Assembly (NCBI GenBank): GCA_043721775.1
Contig: JAYSQA010000277.1
Coordinates: 1 to 64,000, forward strand
Origin: Stagnihabitans sp043721775
GTDB lineage: Bacteria > Pseudomonadota > Alphaproteobacteria > Rhodobacterales > Rhodobacteraceae
Direction of reading: 5' to 3'
Length of the DNA stretch: 64,000 nucleotides
Below, one piece after another: positions 16,642 to 25,222 of the stretch. The notes beneath the pieces were generated by a model. That model was not told the origin of the DNA. It worked only from the letters and a program-made list of their open reading frames with translations, and did not search any database. The translations under genes and the position numbers were made by a program. The stretch's first letter is position 1. Every line of letters starts with the position of its first letter.

Positions 16642-18498
16642 GTGACCGAAGACGTTCCAACCGGCCAGGAGGTCATCCAAGCCTACCTCAAAACCCTCGA
16701 CGGTTCGCCGGGGGTGTACCGGATGCTGAACCCCAAGGGCGAGGTTCTGTATGTCGGCAAGGCGCGCAATCTGAAGGCGCGGGTGTCGAACTATGCGCGC
16801 GGCAATGCCCATTCGGCGCGGATTGCGCGGATGATCGTCGAGACCGCGACGATGATGTTCCTGACAACGCGCACCGAAACCGAAGCGCTGCTGCTGGAAC
16901 AGAACCTGATCAAGCAGTTGAAGCCGCGTTACAACGTGCTGCTGCGGGATGACAAGTCGTTCCCGAATATCCTGATCGGCAAGGAACACCCCTTCCCGCA
17001 GATCAAGAAACATCGTGGCAAGAAGACCGAGAAGGGCAGCTACTTCGGCCCCTTCGCGTCAGCCGGTGCCGTGACCCGCACGCTGAACCAGTTGCAGAAG
17101 GTTTTCCTGCTGCGCAACTGCAACGACAGCATGTTCGAAGGCCGCACCCGCCCCTGCCTGCAATACCAGATCAAACGTTGCGCCGCCCCTTGTGTCGGCA
17201 AGGTGGATCAAGCGGCCTACGGCGCGCTGGTCCATGACGCCGAACTTTTCTTGCAGGGCAAGACCACCACGGTGCAATCCGACCTTGCCGCCCAGATGAA
17301 TACGGCCAGTGCCGCGATGGAATTCGAACGCGCTGCCGCCCTGCGCGACCGCATCAAGGCGCTGACCCAGATCCAGTCCGCCCAAGGCATCAACCCGAAA
17401 GGCGTGGCCGAGGCCGATGTGGTCGCCCTGCATCTGGAACACGGGCAGGCCTGCGTGCAGGTTTTCTTCATCCGCGCCCATCAAAGCTGGGGCAACCGCG
17501 ACTTTTACCCCAAGACCGGCGCTGGTGCCGAGGAGCCCGAGATCATGGAGGCCTTCCTCGCCCAGTTCTACGACGACAAAGAGCCGCCTCCGCTGGTTCT
17601 GCTGTCTCACCCGGCGGAAAACCCCGACCTTGTCGGCCAGCTTCTGTCAGACCGCGCCGGTCGCAAGGTAGAAATCGCCGTGCCCCTGCGCGGTGAGAAG
17701 GCCGAGTTGATGGAAAACGCCGCCCGCAATGCCCGGGAAAGCCTTGCGCGGCGGATGTCGGAAAGCTCGACCCAGAACAAGCTGCTGCTGGGGCTGGCAG
17801 AGGCTTTTGATCTGGATGGCCCGCCCAAGCGGATCGAGGTTTATGACAACGCCCATATTCAGGGAACTGATGCCGTAGGCGGCATGATCGTTGCGGGGGC
17901 AGAGGGTTTCATAAAAAGCCAATACCGCAAGTTCAACATCAAATCCGCCGCCGGGGCCAATTCAGATGACTTTGGCATGATGCGCGAGGTGATGACCCGG
18001 CGCTTTGAACGCCTGCTGAAGGAAGACCCCGAACGCAAAGGCGACGCCTGGCCCGACCTTCTGCTGATCGACGGCGGCGCGGGGCAGGTCTCGGCTGTCG
18101 CGGGCATTCTGTCGGAACTGGGCGTAAATGACATTGCCATGGTCGGCGTGGCCAAGGGCATCGACCGCGACGCTGGCAAGGAAGAATTCTACCGCGAGGG
18201 TCAGCCCGTCATGGCCCTGCCCCGCAACGACCCCGTGCTGTACTTCGTGCAACGCCTGCGCGACGAGGCGCACCGCTGGGCCAACGGTGCCCATGTGGCC
18301 AGGCGCGCCAAGGCGATTTCCATCACGCCCTTGGATGATATCCCCGGCGTAGGGGCGACCCGCAAGCGCGCGCTGCTGGCGCATTTCGGCTCGGCCAAGG
18401 CGGTGGCACGGGCAGCTCTGCCCGATCTTCTGGCGGTGGAGGGCATCTCTGACACTCTGGCCGAAACGATCCACGGCTATTTCCACGCCAAGGGCTAA
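16642..18498 (+). CDS. uvrC: Excinuclease ABC subunit C
   Basis: About 618 residues. The N-terminal GIY-YIG nuclease (GVYRML...LYVGKARNLKARV) makes the 3' incision, a UVR/UvrB-binding segment lies near the middle (MEFERAAALRDRIKAL), the RNase H-like domain (VYDNAHIQGTDAVGGMIV, LLIDGGAGQ) makes the 5' incision, and the end has two helix-hairpin-helix motifs (DDIPGVGATRKRALLAHFG, VEGISDTLAETI). The GTG at 16642 is preceded by GGAAAGA at good spacing; TTG 16627 and GTG 16636 are alternatives. Nucleotide excision repair, cytoplasmic. Confidence 0.95.
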   Translation: MTEDVPTGQEVIQAYLKTLDGSPGVYRMLNPKGEVLYVGKARNLKARVSNYARGNAHSARIARMIVETATMMFLTTRTETEALLLEQNLIKQLKPRYNVLLRDDKSFPNILIGKEHPFPQIKKHRGKKTEKGSYFGPFASAGAVTRTLNQLQKVFLLRNCNDSMFEGRTRPCLQYQIKRCAAPCVGKVDQAAYGALVHDAELFLQGKTTTVQSDLAAQMNTASAAMEFERAAALRDRIKALTQIQSAQGINPKGVAEADVVALHLEHGQACVQVFFIRAHQSWGNRDFYPKTGAGAEEPEIMEAFLAQFYDDKEPPPLVLLSHPAENPDLVGQLLSDRAGRKVEIAVPLRGEKAELMENAARNARESLARRMSESSTQNKLLLGLAEAFDLDGPPKRIEVYDNAHIQGTDAVGGMIVAGAEGFIKSQYRKFNIKSAAGANSDDFGMMREVMTRRFERLLKEDPERKGDAWPDLLLIDGGAGQVSAVAGILSELGVNDIAMVGVAKGIDRDAGKEEFYREGQPVMALPRNDPVLYFVQRLRDEAHRWANGAHVARRAKAISITPLDDIPGVGATRKRALLAHFGSAKAVARAALPDLLAVEGISDTLAETIHGYFHAKG

Positions 18499-18561
18499 AC
18501 CACCCGTCGCAAAACTGTCATCCAACTGTGTTTGATCCGGGTCGTCACGACGGAGGGTATC

Positions 18562-19479
18562 ATGGCCAAGGATGACGACGAACTGGCGCAAGACTGGCTT
18601 GCCGAAGAACTGGGCGAGATGCTCGACGAGGATTTTGAACTGGAACTTGAGGATGCCGCCCTGTCCCACGAGATCGGGCGCATCTACAAGAACCGTCACC
18701 CCGACGCGTTGGACCGCAAGGTATACCTGACCAGCCTGATCCAGATGCAGGCCGAACTGATCAAGCTGCAAGATTGGGTGCAGCACACCAGGGAAAAGGT
18801 CGTAGTGCTGTTCGAAGGCCGTGACAGTGCGGGCAAGGGCGGTGTCATCAAGCGGCTGACCCAGCGGCTGAACCCCCGCGTCGTCCGCTCGGTCGCTTTG
18901 CCGGCACCGTCTGACCGCGAGAAAACCCAGTGGTATTTCCAGCGCTATATCCCCCACCTGCCCGCCGGTGGCGAAATCGTGCTGTTCGACCGGTCATGGT
19001 ACAACCGGGCAGGCGTTGAACGCGTGATGGGCTTTGCGTCCGAGGGTCAGGTCGAGGAATTCTTCCGTTCGGTTCCCGAATTTGAACGGATGCTGGTGCG
19101 GTCTGGCATCAGGGTCATCAAATACTGGTTCTCGATCACTGATGAAGAACAGCAGATGCGCTTTCTGGTGCGCATCCATGACCCCTTCAAGCAGTGGAAA
19201 CTGTCGCCGATGGATCTGCAATCGCGCATCCGGTGGGAACAATACACCAAGGCCAAGGAAGACATGTTCGCCCGCACCAACATTTCGGAAGCGCCGTGGT
19301 ACATCGTTGAGGGTAACGACAAGAAACGTGCCCGGCTGAACTGCATCAGCCATTTCCTGTCGCTGTTCCCCTATGAAGACGTCCCGCACGAGGAAGTCTA
19401 CTTGCCGGACCGCATTTTCAACCCCGATTACGAACGTGCGACCCTGCCGCCCGAACTGTATGTGCCGCAAAGCTATTGA
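18562..19479 (+). CDS. ppk2: Polyphosphate kinase 2
   Basis: 305 residues of the PPK2 family, class I size. Walker A is EGRDSAGKGG (85-94) and the lid/Walker B part is FDRSWYNRAGVERVMGF. It transfers phosphate between polyphosphate and nucleoside diphosphates (GDP/ADP). An acidic N-terminal extension (about residues 3-33, many Asp/Glu) precedes the domain. The ATG at 18562 follows GGAGG; a frame-compatible upstream start would lack this site. It follows uvrC by 63 bases and ends before a strong hairpin at 19552. Confidence 0.94.
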   Translation: MAKDDDELAQDWLAEELGEMLDEDFELELEDAALSHEIGRIYKNRHPDALDRKVYLTSLIQMQAELIKLQDWVQHTREKVVVLFEGRDSAGKGGVIKRLTQRLNPRVVRSVALPAPSDREKTQWYFQRYIPHLPAGGEIVLFDRSWYNRAGVERVMGFASEGQVEEFFRSVPEFERMLVRSGIRVIKYWFSITDEEQQMRFLVRIHDPFKQWKLSPMDLQSRIRWEQYTKAKEDMFARTNISEAPWYIVEGNDKKRARLNCISHFLSLFPYEDVPHEEVYLPDRIFNPDYERATLPPELYVPQSY

Positions 19480-19551
19480 TCAAACACAACATTTCAGCCG
19501 GAAGTTTCGGAACGAGGCTGGATAAAACTGCCATTCTTCCACATATCAAGA

Positions 19552-19575
19552 TGGCCCCGGTCAATCCCGGGGCCA
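19552..19575. terminator. Hairpin terminator between ppk2 and the facing gene
   Basis: TGGCCCCGG (19552-19560) pairs perfectly with CCGGGGCCA (19567-19575) around a six-base loop, followed by TTT. It lies between two convergent genes and probably ends ppk2 and perhaps the facing transcript as well. Confidence 0.75.
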
Positions 19576-19607
19576 TTTCACATGATGGAAGACCTGTTCG
19601 CGACGGC

Positions 19608-20441
19608 CTATTCCTGGGCGTCGGCGGTGCCGTCACCGTTTTCGTCGCTGTCGGTCGCATCCGGGATGCCGTCGTTGTCATCGTCGGTATCTGAAACATC
19701 CGGCGTACCGTCGCCATCGGTATCAAGGTTCGGATCGGTCGGCTCCGCAGTCGCGCCATCGGTTCCGGTTGCGTCGGTTGCGGTTGCGTCGGTTGCGGTG
19801 GTGTCGGTTGCGGTGGTGTCCTCGGTTGCGGTGGTGTCGGTTGCGGTTTCTTCCGTGGCGAACTCTGCCGAACTGGTTGTCTCTTCGATCATGGTTTCCG
19901 ACGAGGAATACGACTCGCTGATTTCGGAACTGTATTCGGTGGTGTATTCCGCGTAACTGAAGCTTTCGTAGGAATAGCTGGACCAGGAAGCGACCACGGC
20001 CACGTCGATCACGGCCGAGTACGACTCCAGCGTGATGGTCGAGGTATAGGTCTGCGCCTTGCCGCCATGCCAGCCGTCAAAGCCGAAATCAAACGAGCCT
20101 TTCTGGATCCAGTAGTACACGATTTCATCCAGGCTGATCGGGTCCTTGACCGCATGGCCATGCGCTGTCGAGATCACATCCCCCGGCGCCACGCCCGCCG
20201 CATCCGCCACGCCGCCCGGGGCTACGGCCAGGACCAGAACGCCGGTTTCGTCCGCCGACAGGCCAAAGGCCTTCTGAACAGAGCCATCAATGGGGATCAG
20301 AACCGCATCAAGTGCCCGGCTGACAAAGGGGGCGGGAAGCCCGCTTGCCGCAGCGGCCGGCAAAACCATACCTGCGGCAAGTCCGGCACTCAGCAAGAGG
20401 GGGCGCAAAAGGGCGGCGGCCGACGTCAACGGCTGTGTCAT
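19608..20441 (-). CDS. Secreted PDZ-like protein with Ser/Tyr- and Thr/Asp-rich regions and TSP3 calcium repeats
   Basis: 277 residues. Signal peptide (about 1-32, ends AAAAS), then a PDZ-like domain (about 60-115, GVLVLAVAPGGVADAAGVAPGD with a typical carboxylate-binding loop), a Ser/Tyr/Glu-rich stretch (about 135-190), an Ala/Thr/Asp repeat built on TATD/TATE units (about 190-235), and a C-terminal thrombospondin type 3 calcium-binding run (DTDGDGTPDVSDTDDDNDG). It is strongly acidic and has no protease domain. The DNA of the TATD region is a short tandem repeat and may vary in length. I do not recognise a named family; it may be an extracellular or cell-surface calcium-binding protein. 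Divergent from pgsA. Confidence 0.75.
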   Translation of the reverse strand: MTQPLTSAAALLRPLLLSAGLAAGMVLPAAAASGLPAPFVSRALDAVLIPIDGSVQKAFGLSADETGVLVLAVAPGGVADAAGVAPGDVISTAHGHAVKDPISLDEIVYYWIQKGSFDFGFDGWHGGKAQTYTSTITLESYSAVIDVAVVASWSSYSYESFSYAEYTTEYSSEISESYSSSETMIEETTSSAEFATEETATDTTATEDTTATDTTATDATATDATGTDGATAEPTDPNLDTDGDGTPDVSDTDDDNDGIPDATDSDENGDGTADAQE

Positions 20442-20659
20442 TGGGAACCTTTCAGGTGATTGCAGGGCAACTTTCGCCCGGACGTGCTGACATAATCAAC
20501 GGCCTTGGGGTTCGTCCATAGTTTTTGTCGCAAGGACTTGAACTGTTTTCCTCAACCTTCCTTCAGTTTCCTTTGATCCAGCATGGCCTTGTAGCATCCA
20601 TCCGCTTTCGACTGTTCCTCCCCCTTTCCCGTTCTTGCCCCATCAGTTAGGTAAGGTTC

Positions 20660-21319
20660 ATGAAGTGGACGATCCCGAACACGCTGACCACGCTTCGCCT
20701 GCTCGCCGCCCCTGGCGTGCCGGTGATGTTTTTGTATTTTCACCGCCCGATTGCCGACTGGTTTGCGCTGACGCTGTTCGTGTCGGCCGCGATCACCGAC
20801 TATTTCGACGGCTATCTGGCCCGCCTGTGGAAGCAGGAGTCGAAGTTCGGCACCATGCTGGACCCCATCGCCGACAAGGCCATGGTCGTCATCGCCCTGC
20901 TGATCCTGACCGGCTATTCCGGCATGAACCCCTGGCTGATCCTGCCCGCCACGGTGATCCTGTTCCGCGAGGTGTTTGTCGGCGGCCTGCGCGAATACCT
21001 TGGCGCCAAGGCCGGGCTGTTGAAGGTCACCAAGCTGGCCAAGTGGAAGACAACCGCCCAGATGCTGGCCATCGCCGTCCTGTTCCTTGGCACCGGGCTG
21101 GAGCATCTGGAGGGCATCGCCCGCCAGGGCAAAACGGTCGAGGAATATGCAACCCTCGTCGCCCAAGGCCTTGCCGACCCGATCAGGTCCTGCGGGATGC
21201 GGGGCTGTTCGTCCTATGCCACATGGGCTGGCCTGACGCTGATCTGGTTCGCCGCCATCCTGACCGCCGTGACCGGCTGGGATTATTTCTTGAAATCTCT
21301 GCCACAGTTGAAGGATTGA
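20660..21319 (+). CDS. pgsA: CDP-diacylglycerol-glycerol-3-phosphate 3-phosphatidyltransferase
   Basis: 219 residues, multi-pass inner-membrane enzyme. The CDP-alcohol phosphotransferase motif is complete: D47-x2-D50-G51-x2-A54-R55-x8-G64-x3-D68-x3-D72. It makes phosphatidylglycerol phosphate from CDP-diacylglycerol and glycerol 3-phosphate. The following moaD starts two bases after its stop; the grouping pgsA-moaD-moaE is common in this order and implies cotranscription. Confidence 0.94.
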   Translation: MKWTIPNTLTTLRLLAAPGVPVMFLYFHRPIADWFALTLFVSAAITDYFDGYLARLWKQESKFGTMLDPIADKAMVVIALLILTGYSGMNPWLILPATVILFREVFVGGLREYLGAKAGLLKVTKLAKWKTTAQMLAIAVLFLGTGLEHLEGIARQGKTVEEYATLVAQGLADPIRSCGMRGCSSYATWAGLTLIWFAAILTAVTGWDYFLKSLPQLKD

Positions 21320-21321
21320 TC

Positions 21322-21570
21322 ATGGTCGATATCCTTTATTTCGCCTGGGTCCGCGAACGCGTAGGCCTGCCGCGTGAAACGCTGGATACCCAGGCCGCCA
21401 CCGTCACCGAACTGATCGCAGAACTTTCTGCCCGCGAAGACCGCTACGCCCTCGCCTTTTCCGACCTGAAAAGCCTGCGGGTGGCGCTGGATCAAAAGCT
21501 GTCATCCTTTGATGCGCCCTTGGCGGGTGTGCGCGAAGTGGCCTTCTTCCCGCCGATGACGGGGGGCTGA
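21322..21570 (+). CDS. moaD: Molybdopterin synthase small subunit
   Basis: 82 residues with the ubiquitin-like fold pattern ILYFAWVRE at the start and the essential C-terminal Gly-Gly (PPMTGG), which is thiocarboxylated and donates sulfur to make molybdopterin. ATG at 21322 lies directly after the pgsA stop. The molybdopterin made here would feed the formate dehydrogenase encoded 8 kb away. Confidence 0.93.
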   Translation: MVDILYFAWVRERVGLPRETLDTQAATVTELIAELSAREDRYALAFSDLKSLRVALDQKLSSFDAPLAGVREVAFFPPMTGG

Positions 21571-21571
21571 C

Positions 21572-22012
21572 ATGCGGCTGTCGGTGCAGGAAGCCGCATT
21601 TGACGCCGGGGCAGAGCTGAACGCCTTCACCGCTGGCGTCAGCGAAGCCGGGGCCGTGGTGTCCTTCACCGGCATCGTGCGCGACCTGTCCGGCACCCTG
21701 CGCGTGATGGAGATTGAACATTACCCCGGCATGACGCAGTCCGCGATTGCCGCCATCATGGCTGAGGCGGTGTCCCGCTGGTTCTTGTCCGACGCGCTGG
21801 TGATCCACCGCTACGGCGTGCTGGAACCCGGCGCGCAGATCATGATGGTCGCCACGGCATCAGCCCACCGCATTGCGGCGTTTGAGGCGGCAGAGTTCCT
21901 GATGGACTACCTCAAATCCCGCGCGCCGTTCTGGAAGAAGGAAATCGGTCTGGACGGGGCGGAGTGGGTTGCCGCGAAGGATCAAGATGAACTAGCGCTT
22001 ACCCGCTGGTAA
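21572..22012 (+). CDS. moaE: Molybdopterin synthase large subunit
   Basis: 146 residues. GAVVSFTGIVRD, LEIEHYPGMT-like residues and the catalytic KSRAPFWKKE motif with its two lysines are intact. With MoaD it converts cyclic pyranopterin monophosphate to molybdopterin. Its last 14 bases overlap the end of the facing peptidase gene. Confidence 0.94.
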   Translation: MRLSVQEAAFDAGAELNAFTAGVSEAGAVVSFTGIVRDLSGTLRVMEIEHYPGMTQSAIAAIMAEAVSRWFLSDALVIHRYGVLEPGAQIMMVATASAHRIAAFEAAEFLMDYLKSRAPFWKKEIGLDGAEWVAAKDQDELALTRW

Positions 22013-22997
22013 CCCATCGACTGGCCCAAGTGGGCTGCCGGTCACCCGGTTGCGCCTTCGCCAGATAAACCGCCCGCGCAATCGCCCGTGACAAGCAACA
22101 GGCCGCCGCATGGCCAAGTTGGAACTGATCGCGCACCGGGTCGGTCAAAGGCTTGGCCCCGGTCGCCGCCGCAAAGACCAGATCGCCATCCAGCAGAGTG
22201 TGCGAGGGCACGATCGCCCGCGCCATGCCGTCATGGGCTGCGACTGCCATCCGGTGCGCTTGCGGCTTGGTCAGGCTTGCATCGGTGGCGACAATGGCGA
22301 TGGTGGTGGCCTCGCCCAGCCGCTTGCGCGGTTCGGGGTCGGTGGCAGGCGGGGCCTTAACGGCAAGGCCAAGGTCGCCAAACTCAGCGCCCATCTCGAA
22401 CAGTGCGGCCCAGAACTGTGGGCCCTGGCCAACAGTGACAGAACCCAAAGCATTCACCGCCACCAGGGCTGCCACCGTCAGGCCCGAGTCCAACACAACC
22501 GACGCTGACCCCAGCCCGCCTTTCCAAAGCCCCGTCATGGCACCAAACCCGGCCCCGGCCGTGCCCAGCGCAAAATCGGTCGCAGCCGCATCCAGCGCGC
22601 TGCGGCCCAAGTCATAATAGGGATTGCGCACCCAAGCCTTGTCGCCGCCGTTCAAAAGGTCAAACAAGATGGCTCCGGGCACAATCGGCACCCTTTGGTC
22701 GCCTACCGCAAACCCTCGCCCCGCCGCGCGCAACCCATCCGCCACGCCACTGCACGCATCCAAGCCAAAGGCCGAGCCGCCTGCCAGCACCAGCGCGTCC
22801 ACCTCTTGCACCAACCGGTCGGGCGCCAGCAGATCGGTCTCACGCGTCCCGGGCGCCCCACCCATCACCGAAACTGCCGCCGTGAAGGGCCTGTCACCCA
22901 CCAACACAGTCACCCCGGACCGCAACCGCACATCGACAGCCTGCCCCACCCGCAGCCCGGCAACGTCGGTGATCAGATTGCGCATACCCAGCTTCAT
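21999..22997 (-). CDS. P1 family peptidase (DmpA/NylC-like)
   Basis: 332 residues. The family, N-terminal-nucleophile aminopeptidases that cleave themselves ahead of a Ser/Thr, is shown by ITDVAGLRVG, LLAPDRLVQEVDALVLAGGSAFGLDA, KGGLGSAS and NALGSVTVG. Substrates range from beta-peptides to amide oligomers; here unknown. The frame is open for 348 bases further upstream, but that part is Cys/Gly/Arg-rich without family similarity; the ATG at 22997 gives the family N terminus and has GGGAAG about 12 bases upstream. Probably last gene of nadE-ynfA-peptidase. Confidence 0.88.
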   Translation of the reverse strand: MKLGMRNLITDVAGLRVGQAVDVRLRSGVTVLVGDRPFTAAVSVMGGAPGTRETDLLAPDRLVQEVDALVLAGGSAFGLDACSGVADGLRAAGRGFAVGDQRVPIVPGAILFDLLNGGDKAWVRNPYYDLGRSALDAAATDFALGTAGAGFGAMTGLWKGGLGSASVVLDSGLTVAALVAVNALGSVTVGQGPQFWAALFEMGAEFGDLGLAVKAPPATDPEPRKRLGEATTIAIVATDASLTKPQAHRMAVAAHDGMARAIVPSHTLLDGDLVFAAATGAKPLTDPVRDQFQLGHAAACCLSRAIARAVYLAKAQPGDRQPTWASRWVTSG

Positions 22998-23086
22998 CGC
23001 AGCGGTCTTCCCTTCGGTCTGGCAGCCCAAGGCTACACCGCAATGCTGCCAGCTTTCGCAACAACCGCAAGCCCTGCCAGCACCGT

Positions 23087-23404
23087 TCAGGCCCGCGGCA
23101 CGAACAGAATCACCGCCGCCCCGGCCAGCGCCAGCGCGGCACCACCCAGATCGGCACGGTCCGGGCGCACACCCTCCACCAGCCACAGCCACACCAATGA
23201 GGCCGTGATATAGACGCCGCCATAGGCCGCATAGCTTCGCCCGGCATGGCTGGGTGGTGTCAGCGCCAGAAGCCAGGCAAACGCCGCAAGGCAACAAGCC
23301 GCTGGTAAAAGCCAAAGAACGGAAGCACCACGCCACCAGCTCCACACCGCAAAGCAGCCGACGATTTCAGCCAGGGCTGCGAGAATGTAAAGCGCAACGC
23401 TCAC
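23087..23404 (-). CDS. YnfA-family small membrane protein (UPF0060)
   Basis: 105 residues, four hydrophobic helices. LAEIVGCFAVWSWWR, YAAYGGVYI and the VEGVRPDRADLGGA loop before the last helix are family hallmarks. YnfA proteins resemble small multidrug transporters, but their substrate is unsettled. The start overlaps the nadE stop by four bases (ATGA). Confidence 0.92.
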   Translation of the reverse strand: MSVALYILAALAEIVGCFAVWSWWRGASVLWLLPAACCLAAFAWLLALTPPSHAGRSYAAYGGVYITASLVWLWLVEGVRPDRADLGGAALALAGAAVILFVPRA

Positions 23405-25059
23405 GACAGGTCGCGCCAGCGGTTGGCGATCGGATAACGGCGGTCAAGCCAGAAGGCTTTCTTGGTCAACCGCGTTCCGGGTGCGGACTGGAAGCGTTTG
23501 TATTCGCTGATGTACAGAAGATGCTCGATCCGTTTTACGGTCGCCTGATCAAAGCCCTTGGCCACGATCCCGGCCACCGACAGGTCTTCTTCCACCAGCC
23601 CGTGCAAGATGGCGTCCAGCACGGCATAGGGCGGCAGGCTGTCTTCGTCCTTCTGGTTGTCGCGCAGTTCCGCCGACGGCGGCTTGTCGATGACGCGGGG
23701 GGTGATGACGCTGCCAGCGGGGGCCAGCATCCACGGGCGATGGTTGGCATTCCTCCAGCGGCACACCTCGAACACGCGGGTTTTGTACAGGTCTTTCAGC
23801 GGATTATAGCCGCCGTTCATGTCGCCATAGATCGTGCAGTAGCCCACCGCCATTTCAGACTTGTTGCCGGTGGTCAGCAGCATCTCGCCAAACTTGTTCG
23901 ACAGCGCCATCAGCAGCAGGCCGCGCAGGCGGGACTGGATGTTTTCTTCCGTGATGCCGGGTTCGGTGCCTTCAAACAAGGGCCCCAGCGCCTCGCCCAC
24001 AGCCGTTTGCGGGCCAGAGATTGACACGGTATCCAGCCTTGTCCCCAAAGCCCGGGCGACCGCACTCGCATCCTCCAGCGAATGGGGCGAGGTGAAGCGC
24101 GAGGGCAGCATCACACAGCGCACGTTCTGCGGCCCCAAGGCATCGGCGGCGATGGCGGCCACCAGGGCCGAGTCCACACCGCCAGACAGGCCCAGCAGCA
24201 CCTTGGGAAAGCCGGTCTTTTGGCAGTAGTCGCGCAAGGACAGCACCATGGCGTGGTAATCGGCCTCATGCGGTTCGGGCAACAGGGCCAGCCGCGCAGG
24301 CTTGGCGCGCCAGCCGTCCGGGGTTTCGACGAAATCGAGGTGAGAAATCACCCGTTCGAACTGCGGCAACTGGCAGGCCAGCTCTCCGCCCGGGTTCAGT
24401 GCAAACGACGCACCGTCGAACACCTGATCATCCTGCCCGCCAATCATGTTGAGGTAGACCAGCGGCAACCCGGTTTCGACTACCCGGTTCAGCATCAACT
24501 GCAACCGCACATCCGGCTTGCCCCGGTGATAGGGCGAGCCGTTGGGAACCAGCAGAACCTCTGCCCCGGTCTCGGCAAGGGTCTCGCAGACGTCGGAGTG
24601 CCAGGCATCCTCGCAGATCGGAATGCCCAGACGCAACGGGCCGATCGGGATGGGTCCGTGGATATCGGCGGGGGTGAACAGGCGCTTTTCGTCAAAGACG
24701 CCATCGTTGGGCAGTTCGTGCTTCAGAACGGTGGCTGCGATCTGGCCACCCTTCAGGATGTGATAGGCGTTATACAGCCGCCCGTCGCGGAAGGCCGGGC
24801 CGCCGATGCCCAAGGGCGGGCCCTCGGCGCAGGCGCGGGCCAGCTTGGCCAGACGGTCCAGCGCCGCCTCGGCAAAAGCGCGCTTCATGATCAGGTCCTG
24901 GGTTTGATAGCCGGTGATGAACATCTCTGTCAGGGCGACAAGGTCGGCCCCCGCCGCCTTGCCTTCGGCCCAGGCCGACAGCGCAAGGGCGGCGTTGGCA
25001 TCCAGCGCGCCAACCGTGGGGTTGGCTTGCACCATCGTCAGGCGGAAGGTCGCGGGCAT
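23401..25059 (-). CDS. nadE: Glutamine-dependent NAD+ synthetase
   Basis: 552 residues. The N-terminal nitrilase-type amidase has the triad E45 (LTEMF), K113 and C149 (PICEDAW); the C-terminal synthetase has the ATP loop LGLSGGVDSALVAAIA. It makes NAD+ from deamido-NAD with ammonia tunnelled from glutamine. The ATG at 25059 has GGAGAG in front; the upstream in-frame ATGs (25080, 25125) would add a tail not seen in the family. Divergent from the MORN-repeat gene. Confidence 0.95.
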   Translation of the reverse strand: MPATFRLTMVQANPTVGALDANAALALSAWAEGKAAGADLVALTEMFITGYQTQDLIMKRAFAEAALDRLAKLARACAEGPPLGIGGPAFRDGRLYNAYHILKGGQIAATVLKHELPNDGVFDEKRLFTPADIHGPIPIGPLRLGIPICEDAWHSDVCETLAETGAEVLLVPNGSPYHRGKPDVRLQLMLNRVVETGLPLVYLNMIGGQDDQVFDGASFALNPGGELACQLPQFERVISHLDFVETPDGWRAKPARLALLPEPHEADYHAMVLSLRDYCQKTGFPKVLLGLSGGVDSALVAAIAADALGPQNVRCVMLPSRFTSPHSLEDASAVARALGTRLDTVSISGPQTAVGEALGPLFEGTEPGITEENIQSRLRGLLLMALSNKFGEMLLTTGNKSEMAVGYCTIYGDMNGGYNPLKDLYKTRVFEVCRWRNANHRPWMLAPAGSVITPRVIDKPPSAELRDNQKDEDSLPPYAVLDAILHGLVEEDLSVAGIVAKGFDQATVKRIEHLLYISEYKRFQSAPGTRLTKKAFWLDRRYPIANRWRDLS

Positions 25060-25128
25060 CTGTCTCTCCATGTTCGTCATGGTTCTAGCAGGTTGTTGCG
25101 CAGGGAAAAGCCCGCCAGACCGCAAGCC

Positions 25129-25160
25129 AGCCCCTGTTCAGCCCCTGTTCAGCCCCTCTG
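25129..25160. repeat. 11-bp tandem repeat (AGCCCCTGTTC, about 2.9 copies)
   Basis: Units at 25129, 25140 and 25151 (the last one diverging at its end). It lies in the divergent promoter region between nadE and the MORN-repeat gene. Function not visible. Confidence 0.75.
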
Positions 25161-25222
25161 TGGCTTGTCAGGTGATAGCGAGGGGGGCTAGGGTTCGGCG
25201 CGGTGACGGTTTGGAGGACGCT

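Noticed and set aside
22998..23345. A 116-residue N-terminal extension of the P1 peptidase.
   Set aside because: Cys/Gly/Arg-rich, no family similarity, and the ATG at 22997 gives the normal family start. It also runs antisense-like through the ynfA end.
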